Assembly: GCA_002480565.1 (NCBI GenBank)
Contig: DLCK01000051.1
Location: forward strand, 1 to 64,000
DNA length: 64,000 nt
From: Phycisphaerales bacterium UBA7800
GTDB taxonomy: Bacteria > Planctomycetota > Phycisphaerae > Phycisphaerales > Phycisphaeraceae
Direction of reading: 5' to 3'
The notes beneath the pieces are model-generated. The model made no database searches, was not told the DNA's origin, and worked only from the letters and a program-made list of their open reading frames with translations. Below, in pieces: positions 17,245 to 26,377 of the stretch (positions are counted from its first letter, which is position 1; the number at the start of each line of letters is the position of its first letter). A program made the position numbers and the translations under genes.

Positions 17245-17850
17245 ATGAAACAACGTGAGTCCACCGAATGGTGTCGGTACTACTGGTTTAATACTGAGAA
17301 TTCAGCCTTGCCACGTGTGCTGCTCATCGGCGATTCCATCGTCGCAGGTTACGCGGAGTTGGTCGCAAAGCGACTTGCTGATGTGGCAACGGTTGCCTTT
17401 TTCTCGACCTCTGCTTGCGTGGGTGATCCTGCGATTTACCGTCAGTTGAATCTTGCCTTTGCCGGATACGAGTTTGATTTGATTCATTTCAATAATGGCT
17501 TGCACGGGTTTACCACGACTGAAGCGGATTATGCCCGTGGGTTGGAAGATTTCGTCAACGCCATTGAGGAACTTGATCCCAGTGCCGGACGCATTTGGCG
17601 AAACTCCACGCCGATCACCGTCAAAGGTGAACCCGCCAAACTCGATGCGGTAAAGAATCCACGTGTGATTGAACGCAATCGTCTCGCTGCTGCGATCATG
17701 GCCAAACGTGATATCCCAGTTGATGATCTCTACGCAGTTGCAGTCAGTGATCCTGCCTTCAGTGCCGGTGATGGTTATCACTACAACCAGCAGGGCAACG
17801 AAGTCCTTGCCGACCACGTTGCCGAAGTAATCACCGAAGCGATGTCTTAA
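17245..17850 (+). CDS. SGNH/GDSL-family hydrolase
   Basis: A 201-residue esterase-like protein. Block I is LIGDSIVAGY with the nucleophile Ser, the Asn of block III is in FNNGLHG, and block V is DGYHYNQQG with the catalytic Asp-x-x-His pair. Members cleave ester bonds in lipids or acetylated sugars. No signal peptide is visible, so it appears cytoplasmic. It begins 17 bp after the active ketosynthase on the same strand, so it may be part of the same transcript, for example releasing or trimming an acyl product; that is inference only. Confidence 0.82.
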   Translation: MKQRESTEWCRYYWFNTENSALPRVLLIGDSIVAGYAELVAKRLADVATVAFFSTSACVGDPAIYRQLNLAFAGYEFDLIHFNNGLHGFTTTEADYARGLEDFVNAIEELDPSAGRIWRNSTPITVKGEPAKLDAVKNPRVIERNRLAAAIMAKRDIPVDDLYAVAVSDPAFSAGDGYHYNQQGNEVLADHVAEVITEAMS

Positions 17851-17865
17851 AACCGCTTGCGGTTT
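17850..17865. repeat. Short AAACCGC/GCGGTTT palindrome
   Basis: A 7-bp perfect stem with a two-base loop directly after the stop codon of the SGNH hydrolase, followed by TAGCGC. I group it with the other short intergenic hairpins of the window. Confidence 0.5.
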
Positions 17866-17957
17866 AGCGCTGCAATAGCCGTTTTGACGCCACTTGCTAC
17901 GAATTGCGCGCCACCTGTTATTTGACAGATTGCGTTAGCCAACCGCGCGCGACCGGC

Positions 17958-17963
17958 TATAAT
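17958..17963 (+). promoter_or_regulatory. Possible -10 element (TATAAT) before FAD oxidoreductase
   Basis: A perfect TATAAT ends ten bases before the ATG at 17973, so a transcript from it would have almost no leader. TTGACA at 17922-17927 is too far away (30 bases) to be its -35 partner. Weak evidence taken alone. Confidence 0.35.
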
Positions 17964-17972
17964 TCGACTTCT

Positions 17973-19568
17973 ATGAGCAATCTCCACTACTTTCAGCGTG
18001 ACTGGATCACCCCGTCTGACCAAACCATCAACGTCGATATCGCCATCTACGGCGGGACGGCAGCAGGCATCATCGCCGCGGTTACCGCAGCGCAACGCGG
18101 TAAATCCGTCGTGGTCCTGCAACCGGGTAAACATGTCGGCGGGATGACCACCGGCGGGTTGGGTTGGACCGACTATGGCCGCAAGCACGTCATCGGCGGA
18201 CGCTCCCGAGAGTTCTACAACATGGTCGGGAAGCTCTATGGCTTAAATGAGGAATGGCAGTTCGAACCCTCCAAAGCACGCAAGGTCATTGACACCTTGA
18301 TTGCGGATAACAACATCGACGTCCGCTATTGCCAGTACGTCAGCGCCGTTGAAACTTCCGGAGGCAAGATCGTCTCCGCGACCATGCTTGGTGGTTTAAA
18401 CGTCACCGCCAGGATGTGGATTGATGCCAGCTACGAAGGCGACCTGATGGCAAAATCAGGTGTCAGTTACACCACCGGTCGTGAAGCCAATTCCGTGTAC
18501 GACGAAAAGCTCAACGGCATTCAAGTCCGCGATAAGCATCAATTCTCCCATGCGGTTGATCCCTATAAAACCCCCGGTGATCCAAACAGTGGCTTGCTAC
18601 CCATGATTGAAGATGAAGACTTCACAGCCAAGCAGGGCGAAGGGGACAAGCGACTTCAAGCGTACAATTTCCGAGTCTGCATGACCGATGATCCGCAGCT
18701 GAAAGTCGATTGGCAAAAGCCCGACGGATTTGAACCGGAGCTTTACGAGTTGGTGAGTCGTTGGTTTAACGCTGACAAAGACGGCTATAACGAACAGATC
18801 AAATCCAATCCTGATACGCCAGCTAAGTTCGACGTCTTCCCCAACAAGACCCCCGGAAGTTTTCGCAAGACGGATACCAATAACCACGGTGCAGTCTCCA
18901 GCGACTTTATCGGTGGCAATTGGGAATGGCCCGACGCGACCTATGAACGCCGCGAAGAATTATTCCAACGGCACGTCGCCTGGCAGCAGGGGTATTACTG
19001 GTTTGTCGCAAATGATGAGTCGATCCCCCAACGTTACCGTGATGCGTATAGCACATGGGGTTTACCCAACGATGAGTTTACTGACACCGGCCATTGGCCT
19101 CATCAACTTTACGTCCGTGAATGTCGTCGCATGATGGCTGACTACATCATCACTGAGCATGACTGTCTGGGCAATCATGTGACTGATTCGGTGGGGATGG
19201 GGTCGTACACCATGGACTCACACAACTGCACGCGGTTTGTGAAAGTCATTGATGGTAAAGCGTGGACACTTAATGACGGTGACGTCCAAATCCCGCCGAC
19301 CGATCCGTATCCGGTGAGCTATCGCGCGGTCGTGCCCAAGCGTGGTGAGGTGTCGAACTTGCTGGTGCCTGTCTGTTTTTCAGCATCACATATTGCTTAT
19401 GGTTCAGCCCGTATGGAGCCTGTTTTTATGGCATTGGGTGAGTCGGTTGCCATCGCTGCGAGTTTGTGTCTAGATGAAAATTGCGGTGTGCAGGAGTTGG
19501 CCTATGACCACCTGCAACCCGAACTGCTCAAGGCCAAACAAGTGCTCTTTGAGCCAGCCAAGTCCTGA
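17973..19568 (+). CDS. FAD-dependent oxidoreductase
   Basis: A 531-residue flavoprotein of the FAD_oxidored (PF12831-like) group, common and multi-copy in Planctomycetota. The N-terminus carries the dinucleotide-binding pattern VDIAIYGGTAAGIIAAVTAAQRG, then the PGKHVGGMTTGGLG segment that binds FAD, and a C-terminal HIAYGSARMEPVFMALGESVAIAA segment that closes the FAD site. There is no signal peptide. ATG 17973 places the FAD loop about 25 residues from the N-terminus. The substrate is unknown; relatives are often found beside sulfatases and glycoside hydrolases. It stands alone between repeat elements. Confidence 0.85.
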   Translation: MSNLHYFQRDWITPSDQTINVDIAIYGGTAAGIIAAVTAAQRGKSVVVLQPGKHVGGMTTGGLGWTDYGRKHVIGGRSREFYNMVGKLYGLNEEWQFEPSKARKVIDTLIADNNIDVRYCQYVSAVETSGGKIVSATMLGGLNVTARMWIDASYEGDLMAKSGVSYTTGREANSVYDEKLNGIQVRDKHQFSHAVDPYKTPGDPNSGLLPMIEDEDFTAKQGEGDKRLQAYNFRVCMTDDPQLKVDWQKPDGFEPELYELVSRWFNADKDGYNEQIKSNPDTPAKFDVFPNKTPGSFRKTDTNNHGAVSSDFIGGNWEWPDATYERREELFQRHVAWQQGYYWFVANDESIPQRYRDAYSTWGLPNDEFTDTGHWPHQLYVRECRRMMADYIITEHDCLGNHVTDSVGMGSYTMDSHNCTRFVKVIDGKAWTLNDGDVQIPPTDPYPVSYRAVVPKRGEVSNLLVPVCFSASHIAYGSARMEPVFMALGESVAIAASLCLDENCGVQELAYDHLQPELLKAKQVLFEPAKS

Positions 19569-19683
19569 CTTATTTAAAAGATCAGCAATACAAAAAAAAT
19601 GTGACTGCTCTGTCGCAATAGTGTGGCGTATCCTGCGTTAGTCTTAGGACAACACGTCCAGGAATTCAAACCAGGAGCACACT

Positions 19684-20442
19684 ATGTCTGCTGTAACGCG
19701 CTTTAAAAGCCGACGCTTATCTTCCGTCTTTACCACACTGCTGGTCACCACCTGTCTGACAGTACCGGCGTTTGCTTCGCAGAGCAGTGGTGATACCAAC
19801 ACTGATTCCACCACGGATGCCAACAGCATGACGGTTGAGGTCGAAGTCGAAAAAGACCGCGATATCGTCGACAATGAGGACGGCAGTAAAACCATCACCA
19901 GCACCCGCACCGCAACCAATACCCAGACCGGTGAAAGCCGCACCACGCAGGCAACCTCCAACGTGCAGAAAAATGAAGATGGCTCCAAGTCCATCACCAC
20001 CACAGGCACGACCACCAACACCAAAAACGATAACGTCACAACCATCAATGCCAGCGGGACAGTCACCAAAACCGACACCGGCAGGCAGTTTGACCGCACC
20101 CGCAACGTTTCCAATTCCAACGGCAGTTACAAGGAAGAAAATATCTCCGGTGCGGTGACACGCAATGGCGATGGCACATGGTCTCGCAGTGCAGATGTCC
20201 AAGGCACACGCACCAATGCCAAAGGCAAAACCACGACATTCAATGCCGACCGCTCCGCCAACTTCAAACGCAACGATGATGGCAGTGTCAGCTACACCGG
20301 CAGTGAAACCCGTATCAACTCAAACGGACGAACCACCCGCACCGATGTTCAAGGAACACGCACGCGGGATGGCAACAAAATCAAAAATAATGCAACCGTG
20401 ACCCGCACCCAATCCGGTGGCAAGAAAAAGAAATCCGACTGA
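19684..20442 (+). CDS. Secreted Thr/Asn-rich repetitive protein
   Basis: A 252-residue protein with a clear signal peptide (hydrophobic run ending VPAFASQ). The mature part is rich in Thr, Asn, Asp, Gly, Arg and Ser and is built of loose repeats of about 15-25 residues around the patterns NEDGSK(S/T)IT and T(R/N)T-x-G-x-x-TT, which alternate charged and beta-forming residues. It ends in a Lys-rich GGKKKKSD tail. Such a layout suggests an extended beta-structured or fibrous extracytoplasmic protein. I do not recognise a named family. CAGGAGC lies eight bases before the ATG. A terminator follows at 20475. Confidence 0.8.
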   Translation: MSAVTRFKSRRLSSVFTTLLVTTCLTVPAFASQSSGDTNTDSTTDANSMTVEVEVEKDRDIVDNEDGSKTITSTRTATNTQTGESRTTQATSNVQKNEDGSKSITTTGTTTNTKNDNVTTINASGTVTKTDTGRQFDRTRNVSNSNGSYKEENISGAVTRNGDGTWSRSADVQGTRTNAKGKTTTFNADRSANFKRNDDGSVSYTGSETRINSNGRTTRTDVQGTRTRDGNKIKNNATVTRTQSGGKKKKSD

Positions 20443-20474
20443 TTCATACCTTCATTATTCTGATATTTCATAGG

Positions 20475-20516
20475 GCAGGGAGCAGGACAAAGGGGACTGC
20501 TCTCTGCTGTTTTTTG
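20475..20516 (+). terminator. Intrinsic terminator after the repetitive secreted protein
   Basis: GCAGGGAGCA pairs with TGCTCTCTGC (ten pairs, one of them G-T) around a 13-base loop and is followed by TGTTTTTT. Confidence 0.8.
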
Positions 20517-20550
20517 TGTAAAAGCAATTCGCAAAAAAATGACCGCCGTT

Positions 20551-20656
20551 CTTGGTAAAGGGACTAGCGACTAGCCACTAGGGTTCAGACAGGTGATAAA
20601 GCCTGTTTTTAATGCCTTCCCCTAGTCCCAAGTGGCTAGTCGCTAGTCCCTTCAAG
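20551..20656. repeat. 106-bp inverted-repeat element (ACTAGCGACTAGCC family)
   Basis: The arms contain a perfectly complementary 20-base core, GGGACTAGCGACTAGCCACT, with further matches on both sides, and flank an AT-richer centre of about 35 bases. The core itself is an internal repeat of ACTAG-C. It lies between the convergent secreted-protein and regulator genes. It is non-coding and probably one of a dispersed family. Confidence 0.75.
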
Positions 20657-20697
20657 AATCGGAGATTAATGATTTAAACAGCCCTGAAATAGACATA

Positions 20698-21882
20698 TTA
20701 ATTCACATCATCAGACCGAATCTGATGCCGTTTGCGATAAGTCGTGGGTGCCATTTTAACCACGCGGTTAAACGCCTCAGCTAATCTTGAAGCATTGTCA
20801 TAGCCACAATGTTCTGCGATCTTTGGCATCTGCCATTGGGTATTGACCAACAGTTCCTTGGCACGCTCAATGCGGACACGTGAAATTTCATCGGCAGGGG
20901 TTCGTTTGAGGTATTGGGTGAATCGTCGTTGAAGCGTGCTGCGTGAAAGTTTCACCGCTGATGCTACATCAGGAACCTGTATTCCCTTGACTGCATTGAG
21001 TCGGATAAATTGCAACGCGTTTGCAAGGTCCGGATCGTTTACCGCGACAATGTCCGTGGAGCGACGCGTCACCACACGTGTTGCTGGATACAAAACCTGG
21101 TTGGAAGTCACCGACCCTTGAGCCATGATTTGATCCAGAAGGGCAGCAGCTTCGTAACCCATCTGCTCATACGGCAAAGCGACACTGCTTAACTGCGGAT
21201 TACACAACTCACAGACAAGCACATCATTGTTATGACCAAGAACGGCCACGTCTTCAGGCACACGCAAGTCACACAGCCGACAGGCTTCGAGCACATCAAG
21301 ACCACGCAGATCATTGGCTGCCCAGACGGCTAAGGGGGTCGGCAAATCACTGAGCCACTTGGCCAAGTCCTCTTGGGTGACCCGGTGATCCGCTTCGAGC
21401 AGAGTCGGATCAGTCGGATGGTAAATTGCACACGCCATCCCCTCAGCTTCAACGAGCTTGGAAAATGGCCCGTCGAGTAAATGCCCTCCACGGCGGTCAT
21501 CAATGTAACGGACAAAAGCAAAGTGCTGATACCCACGGTTGCGAAAGTAATCAAAGGCCAACTTCGCAGCATGGTGATGCTGATGCAGAATACCTGCAGC
21601 TTTGGTCATCGGGAATAACGGGCTATGGGGTTCCCAATCAAAAAGCACCTTGGCGCAATCCAATGTCTGTACATGGCGGATCACAGCTTCCGAACGCATC
21701 CGGGCAATGAGTCCATCGCCATCCCAACCCTTAAGTCGGCTCGGATCTTCAGCGGTTCCCATGATCACATACAAGTCCCACGGATAATGCTCACGGATAT
21801 ACCGGGCCACCCCATAGAGCAGTCCGCGGCCATAGCTGTTAATCGAATCGGAAAACAGCGCAACACGAGGTGAGTTGGGCAT
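20698..21882 (-). CDS. XylR-like transcriptional regulator (LacI-type sensor, AraC-type HTH)
   Basis: A 394-residue regulator. Residues 1-270 look like a LacI/periplasmic-binding-protein sugar sensor (VALFSDSINSYGRGLLYGVARYI, then AVWAANDLRGLDVLEACR and DVAVLGHNND), and residues 285-385 form an AraC-type double helix-turn-helix ending in the family pattern ASRLAEAFNRVVKMAPTTYRKR. This order is that of XylR from enteric bacteria and its many planctomycete relatives that control sugar and polysaccharide use. It is divergent from the glycoside hydrolase / prepilin pair, which it probably controls. The ligand cannot be told. Confidence 0.9.
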   Translation of the reverse strand: MPNSPRVALFSDSINSYGRGLLYGVARYIREHYPWDLYVIMGTAEDPSRLKGWDGDGLIARMRSEAVIRHVQTLDCAKVLFDWEPHSPLFPMTKAAGILHQHHHAAKLAFDYFRNRGYQHFAFVRYIDDRRGGHLLDGPFSKLVEAEGMACAIYHPTDPTLLEADHRVTQEDLAKWLSDLPTPLAVWAANDLRGLDVLEACRLCDLRVPEDVAVLGHNNDVLVCELCNPQLSSVALPYEQMGYEAAALLDQIMAQGSVTSNQVLYPATRVVTRRSTDIVAVNDPDLANALQFIRLNAVKGIQVPDVASAVKLSRSTLQRRFTQYLKRTPADEISRVRIERAKELLVNTQWQMPKIAEHCGYDNASRLAEAFNRVVKMAPTTYRKRHQIRSDDVN

Positions 21883-22154
21883 CTTGATCCATTTCCTGAC
21901 AGAAAAGCGAAAACGTTTGTATTGAGCATACCATTTAATTCATCATTTTCATGATTATATTCGCAAGGATGTGATGTGTTTTGTTCTGTAAGTTATTTTG
22001 TTTAAATGGTTTGAAATATTTATAGCGTTTTGAGTCACTATGTTGACCAATTTACGTATACACTTGAAAAAATAGCTGGTAGTCCAGCAATCGGCAATTG
22101 GGAATAATCACGTATTGCTCAAAGCAGTCATAGACAGATTTTTTGGAGTATCGC
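21883..22154. promoter_or_regulatory. Divergent control region between regulator and glycoside hydrolase
   Basis: A 272-bp AT-rich gap that must hold both promoters. It includes the palindrome AAACGTTT at 21911-21918 within GCGAAAACGTTTGT, 29 bp upstream of the regulator start, which could be an operator. I see no unambiguous -35/-10 pair. Confidence 0.4.
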
Positions 22155-25100
22155 ATGTTCAACCCACAAACCAATCAAACCACAAAATGGACATCAAGAC
22201 TCGGTATCGGTATTTGCGTTCTGAGTCTTGGAGGAATGGTGGGGATGATTCTTGGCGTGATGACTTTAAGGGAGCAACCCAACAGGCTGGCCGATCAGGC
22301 AGAGATCACATTGGTTGCCGACAAGCAGGCACCATCACCCTGGCAGGTACTTGGCCCATTGACTGTCAGTGCCGACGGGAGCATGTCCTCGGACCAAAGC
22401 CCCTCAGCTGCCATGACCTTATCCGATTGCGATATCGATCCGGCGCGCCCTGTCCAAATTTCGGCACAGGTGATGCCCGGTCAATCTGATTGGGTTGGTA
22501 TCGCGATGGGGCAAAACAAAATGCATGCTGACTTTTTCAAACGCAATGACCTGCTGCTGTATTTAAAACCCAGCGGCCGCTACACGTTCATGATTCAAAA
22601 CATTTCGTCAGTCATTGGTTCAGGGACAATTGAGCCCTTTTTTCAAGACAAACCCAACACCATGCAGATGACATACGATCCGCAGGCCAATACCGTTTCT
22701 GCATCGATCAATGGTGTGACGGTGATCCAACAGCATGCTTTGGAACAAAATAATTTCAAACCCGCCATCACCTCAGTGGGCTTTCGGATCAATCGTGGTA
22801 AGGAAGCTGCAATGGCAACTGTCAGTCAGTTTCAAGTCCGCAACGTACGTGCTCATGGCGAAACGGCATCACATTGGAACGTTGGCAATGCGGAACAATT
22901 TTTCATCCAACCCAATGAACTGACTGTGTTGAATTTCAATGGGGATGCATCTGCTGACGGTGTGGCTAGCCAGCAAACCTATGCGATCCATGACTATGCC
23001 CAAAACCTTGTCAAAACCGATCAGGCAACCGTCGATCACAATGGGCAAATGCAAATCTCCGTACAACTGCCACAGGGCTTTTACAGTATTCAGCTCTCAG
23101 ACAGCGATCAGTCCTTTGGCATCGTGAGTCAGCCGACTTTTACTGGGAAGACCGATCCGTTTTTCTGTGTCGATAGTGCCCTGAGTTGGTTGGTGGTTGA
23201 AAAGAACCATTACACGACCTATCCGGACTTTCAAAAAACACGTGAATCACTGGTGAAAATACTCAAACGCAGTGGCGTTGCGATGTCGCGTGAACGTTTG
23301 AGTTGGGGGCAGATTCAACCTGCAAAAGACCAGTGGGATTGGGACTCACCACGTGAATTTGAGACGTTGCGTCGGACTTATCAAAAGCATGGCGTGCCGG
23401 TCTTGGAAATGTTTCACAGTACCCCAGCATTCATGGGGCAGACCTCAGGCAAACGTTTCCCGCTGGATATGCACGCTGCTTCAAACAGTTGGCAAACCAT
23501 CACCAAACGCTGGCAAAATGCGTGGGGCAGTGTCGAAATCTGGAACGAACCGAATCTGGATTTCAGTGGCAACCAACCTGCCGACCAGTACGCACCTTTA
23601 GCCAAAACCCTTGCCTATACCATGGCAAAGTCCGGCGTGGATGTTCCCGTGGGCGGGCCTGGTGTTGCCGGTGGCCATGATGTGCATTACCTGGAGAACC
23701 TGGCTCAAAACGGTGTGCTCGACGGCATGGATTATTACAGCTTTCACACCTATCACCATGCACCACTCATTGAACAGATTGTCGCTGATGTTCGCAGTAC
23801 GCTCAGCAGGTATGGTCAATCCACCTTGCCCATCTGGATCACCGAATGTGGCAGGCCTTGGCGTAAAGGAACCGACCGCCCGGAATTGGTTGAGGATATG
23901 GAAAGTGCCATGGACAATGTCATGAAAGCCATTGAGACCAAAGCCTGCGGGATTGCTAGACACTTTGTTTTCGTCTACCCGTTTTATGAAGAGCGATCCA
24001 GAAACTTCGGACTCATGGATCGGCAGGGGACTCCCTTGCGTGCGATGGCAGCATATACCCAGGCCATTTCCGCATTGAGTCATCAACCCTACATCGGCGA
24101 TTGGATCACTGACGATCAAGCTGTCCGACTCGCTCGCGTGTTTGGGGATGAGCAATCCGTGACTGCGGTGTTTTACACAGGTAAAGCCTTCCAAGGTCAA
24201 ACCGTCACAGTGAAGCTTCCATCTACCGCAGAATGTTTTGGGATTGATGGCAGACGTCTGGTGCTGGCGGATCAGGAACATTTGCCGATCCCTGATGGAT
24301 TGACTTATGTGCGTATGGATCGTTCGCAGGTGACCACGCAGCTTGATCGCAAGACCCGTGCATTGGAGATGACCGCTGCAGCCAGTAAGCCAGGACATGA
24401 CAAGGTTGCGCCAAGTCCGGTGGTGATGCAGTTCATGCCCGATGAGTCGGATTATGTGATTGATGTCAATGGATATCGCATGCTTGATGAGAAGTCGGAT
24501 TCGGATCATGTCCTGCCTTTGCGGTTGATGAATCTCGGTGAGCAAAAGCATTCAGCCAAGGTGACATTGACATGTGAAGGTCAGACACTTGGTAAGACTC
24601 AGTCAATTGACATTGCAGCAGGGCAGACGGTGATGACCCATTGGCCGATCCCTGTATCACTGGTTGGTAAGCCGCAGTTGAAATTGAAGTTTGATGCTCA
24701 GAGTTCCACCGCAGGTGTGATCGGGCCGGTGGTGATCAACCTCATCGGTGAGATGTCGTTTGAACAGTTGATTGCCCCGTGGCCGAATCGTCAGCAGATT
24801 GTCATTGATGATCAAACGCTATGGCAGATGGTCGCTGCTCCAAGCAGTCATGCGAAGATGAACTTCCCCGGCCGAGGTGTCTGGCAGATGGACGTGCAAT
24901 TGGAAAAGAACACGGACAACTGGGCCTATCCTCGCTTAAAGCTGAACATGCCAATCGCAGGCAGTCAGATGCAAGGCATCATCCTTGAAGCCAATGCCAG
25001 AAACGCCAATGCGGTGCGACTGTTTTTGTGGGAACAATCGGACTCCGGTTCGATGGAGTCTGTTGGCTATATCAGTTCAAGACATCTGGTGCCAACGGAT

Positions 25101-25277
25101 GGTAAATGGCACGCAGTATATATGCCGTTTTCGAGTTTAACGCTCAGCGGCGCCAATGGTTTGGATGCCAATGGCAAGTTGGATTTGGATCAAGTCAAAC
25201 GCCTATCAATCGGGATCAACGGCAAGCCTGGACATGGCCAAATCCAGGTTCGCCAGGCATGGTTGGTTGGCAAATAA
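22155..25277 (+). CDS. Large membrane-anchored clan-A glycoside hydrolase
   Basis: A 1040-residue protein with an N-terminal membrane segment (about residues 15-38). Residues 60-230 are a jelly-roll or laminin-G-like beta domain, and residues 340-620 form a TIM-barrel glycosidase with the clan GH-A pattern: proposed acid/base Glu465 in EIWNEPN and nucleophile Glu564 in WITECGRPW. The ...EIWNEPN context is most like GH39 and related families. The C-terminal 300 residues contain further beta-sandwich modules likely to bind carbohydrate. It cleaves glycosides outside the cytoplasm; the linkage is unknown. GGAG seven bases before ATG 22155 sets the start. It is divergent from a sugar-sensing regulator and followed by a prepilin gene. 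Confidence 0.85.
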   Translation: MFNPQTNQTTKWTSRLGIGICVLSLGGMVGMILGVMTLREQPNRLADQAEITLVADKQAPSPWQVLGPLTVSADGSMSSDQSPSAAMTLSDCDIDPARPVQISAQVMPGQSDWVGIAMGQNKMHADFFKRNDLLLYLKPSGRYTFMIQNISSVIGSGTIEPFFQDKPNTMQMTYDPQANTVSASINGVTVIQQHALEQNNFKPAITSVGFRINRGKEAAMATVSQFQVRNVRAHGETASHWNVGNAEQFFIQPNELTVLNFNGDASADGVASQQTYAIHDYAQNLVKTDQATVDHNGQMQISVQLPQGFYSIQLSDSDQSFGIVSQPTFTGKTDPFFCVDSALSWLVVEKNHYTTYPDFQKTRESLVKILKRSGVAMSRERLSWGQIQPAKDQWDWDSPREFETLRRTYQKHGVPVLEMFHSTPAFMGQTSGKRFPLDMHAASNSWQTITKRWQNAWGSVEIWNEPNLDFSGNQPADQYAPLAKTLAYTMAKSGVDVPVGGPGVAGGHDVHYLENLAQNGVLDGMDYYSFHTYHHAPLIEQIVADVRSTLSRYGQSTLPIWITECGRPWRKGTDRPELVEDMESAMDNVMKAIETKACGIARHFVFVYPFYEERSRNFGLMDRQGTPLRAMAAYTQAISALSHQPYIGDWITDDQAVRLARVFGDEQSVTAVFYTGKAFQGQTVTVKLPSTAECFGIDGRRLVLADQEHLPIPDGLTYVRMDRSQVTTQLDRKTRALEMTAAASKPGHDKVAPSPVVMQFMPDESDYVIDVNGYRMLDEKSDSDHVLPLRLMNLGEQKHSAKVTLTCEGQTLGKTQSIDIAAGQTVMTHWPIPVSLVGKPQLKLKFDAQSSTAGVIGPVVINLIGEMSFEQLIAPWPNRQQIVIDDQTLWQMVAAPSSHAKMNFPGRGVWQMDVQLEKNTDNWAYPRLKLNMPIAGSQMQGIILEANARNANAVRLFLWEQSDSGSMESVGYISSRHLVPTDGKWHAVYMPFSSLTLSGANGLDANGKLDLDQVKRLSIGINGKPGHGQIQVRQAWLVGK

Positions 25278-25328
25278 AGACGATTGATTCGACGTGGCGA
25301 ATTTTTAATGTCTCATGAAAGGAAAATG

Positions 25329-26090
25329 ATGAAAAACGTTTTAAACCATAACCGAAAGACTGATGCCTTTACGCTCATTGAACTGTTGGTGGTGATCAGT
25401 ATTATCTCGCTGTTGATTTCCATTTTGCTCCCTGCCTTGGGTAAAGCCCGTGAGTCGGGGCGGAGCATTCAATGTGGCAACAACATGCATCAAATCATGT
25501 TCGGCCAGGTTGCCTATGCCGCAGACTATGACTGGTTTACATCACCGCGATTGCGTGGCCCAGGTTATGCAGTCAACGGTACGGACTTCAACGGCGGCTG
25601 GTGGATGAACTATCCGCTGCGTCAGTACATCGGCCTTAGCAGCAAGCTTCCTGCCAGTTGGTCTGAAGCCTCAGCTCAACGCAGTGATGGGGTGCTGCTT
25701 TGCCCGTCTCTTAACAAGCAGGGCCATGATCAGTTCTCCTATGCGATCAACAACTTTGAAGAGTTGGCCAAACCTGCATGGGGGCTTTCTCCCTACAAAC
25801 TGTGGGACAACTCCATCAACTACACTGTCAGACCTGACAGCCAGACCACAGGTACCAAACGGGTCAACGCATCAAAGATCATGTTTATCAGTGAGCTTGG
25901 CCATGTCATCGGCGATCCCCTGTATACCGTTAATTTTGAGATCCGTAACGGCAGCTATTGGACCGGTTCCGACGGATACCTTGATCCGGCATTTAGACAT
26001 AGCGGTGCAAAGAACTCGCTGTTTCTCGATGGTCACGTGGGCTCGAACAAGAACGACGGTTCAATCATCTGGCAGCTTTATGCCCAGTAA
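25329..26090 (+). CDS. Prepilin-like protein with type II secretion N-terminus
   Basis: A 253-residue pseudopilin-like protein. The N-terminal DAFTLIELLVVISIISLLI is a classic class III prepilin signal with cleavage before Phe and Glu at +5, followed by a long hydrophobic helix. The C-terminus carries the FRHSGAKNSLFLDGHV segment (H-x9-DG type) found in the very large planctomycete prepilin family. Such proteins are thought to act at the cell surface, often with polysaccharide-degrading enzymes. Several in-frame starts exist (25284, 25308, 25326, 25329); AAAGGA five bases upstream favours 25329. It lies just behind the glycoside hydrolase in the same direction. Confidence 0.88.
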   Translation: MKNVLNHNRKTDAFTLIELLVVISIISLLISILLPALGKARESGRSIQCGNNMHQIMFGQVAYAADYDWFTSPRLRGPGYAVNGTDFNGGWWMNYPLRQYIGLSSKLPASWSEASAQRSDGVLLCPSLNKQGHDQFSYAINNFEELAKPAWGLSPYKLWDNSINYTVRPDSQTTGTKRVNASKIMFISELGHVIGDPLYTVNFEIRNGSYWTGSDGYLDPAFRHSGAKNSLFLDGHVGSNKNDGSIIWQLYAQ

Positions 26091-26188
26091 GACTTGAAGC
26101 CAAGCGGTTTGGATTGATAGGCATCCAATAAGTCATTCCCATCCCATTGAACTTTCGTTTGTAATTGTGAACCACCATTGAGCCTTGA

Positions 26189-26217
26189 CCACCGGATGTG
26201 AATCCGGTGCAGGTCTG
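26189..26217. repeat. CACCGGAT-type intergenic hairpin
   Basis: The palindrome ACCGGAT-GTGA-ATCCGGT followed by GCAGGT is nearly identical to the sequence at 36909-36933, which also runs on into GCAGGT. Both lie downstream of protein genes in gaps without ORFs. It is probably a REP-like dispersed palindrome. Confidence 0.6.
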
Positions 26218-26311
26218 TGTCAAATGGATACCTAAACCAGATTGACACCCGGTGCTCAACAACAAACAGGAACCGCGTGAGTTCTTTTCAGGATTGATGT
26301 ATGTGCAAAAA

Positions 26312-26345
26312 AAACAGGCCACTGATGTAAGTCAGTGGCCTGTTT
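26312..26345. terminator. Bidirectional terminator between prepilin gene and nrfA
   Basis: A perfect 14-bp stem (AAACAGGCCACTGA and its complement) with the six-base loop TGTAAG, flanked by a run of A on the left and TTT on the right. It serves the convergent prepilin and nrfA genes. Confidence 0.9.
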
Positions 26346-26377
26346 CATTGTTGGCAACTTGCTGTGGTGAAATCCGA

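Noticed and set aside
17922..17963. Complete sigma-70 promoter from TTGACA and TATAAT
   Set aside because: The spacer is 30 bases, far from the usual 16-18, so the two hexamers cannot form one promoter.
19717..20202. Antisense ORFs of about 160 residues over the Thr-rich secreted protein
   Set aside because: Low-complexity shadow of a repetitive gene, without start signals.
23598..24551. 317-residue ORF on the minus strand inside the glycoside hydrolase gene
   Set aside because: The glycoside hydrolase frame has catalytic motifs and continuous domains; the antisense frame has none.
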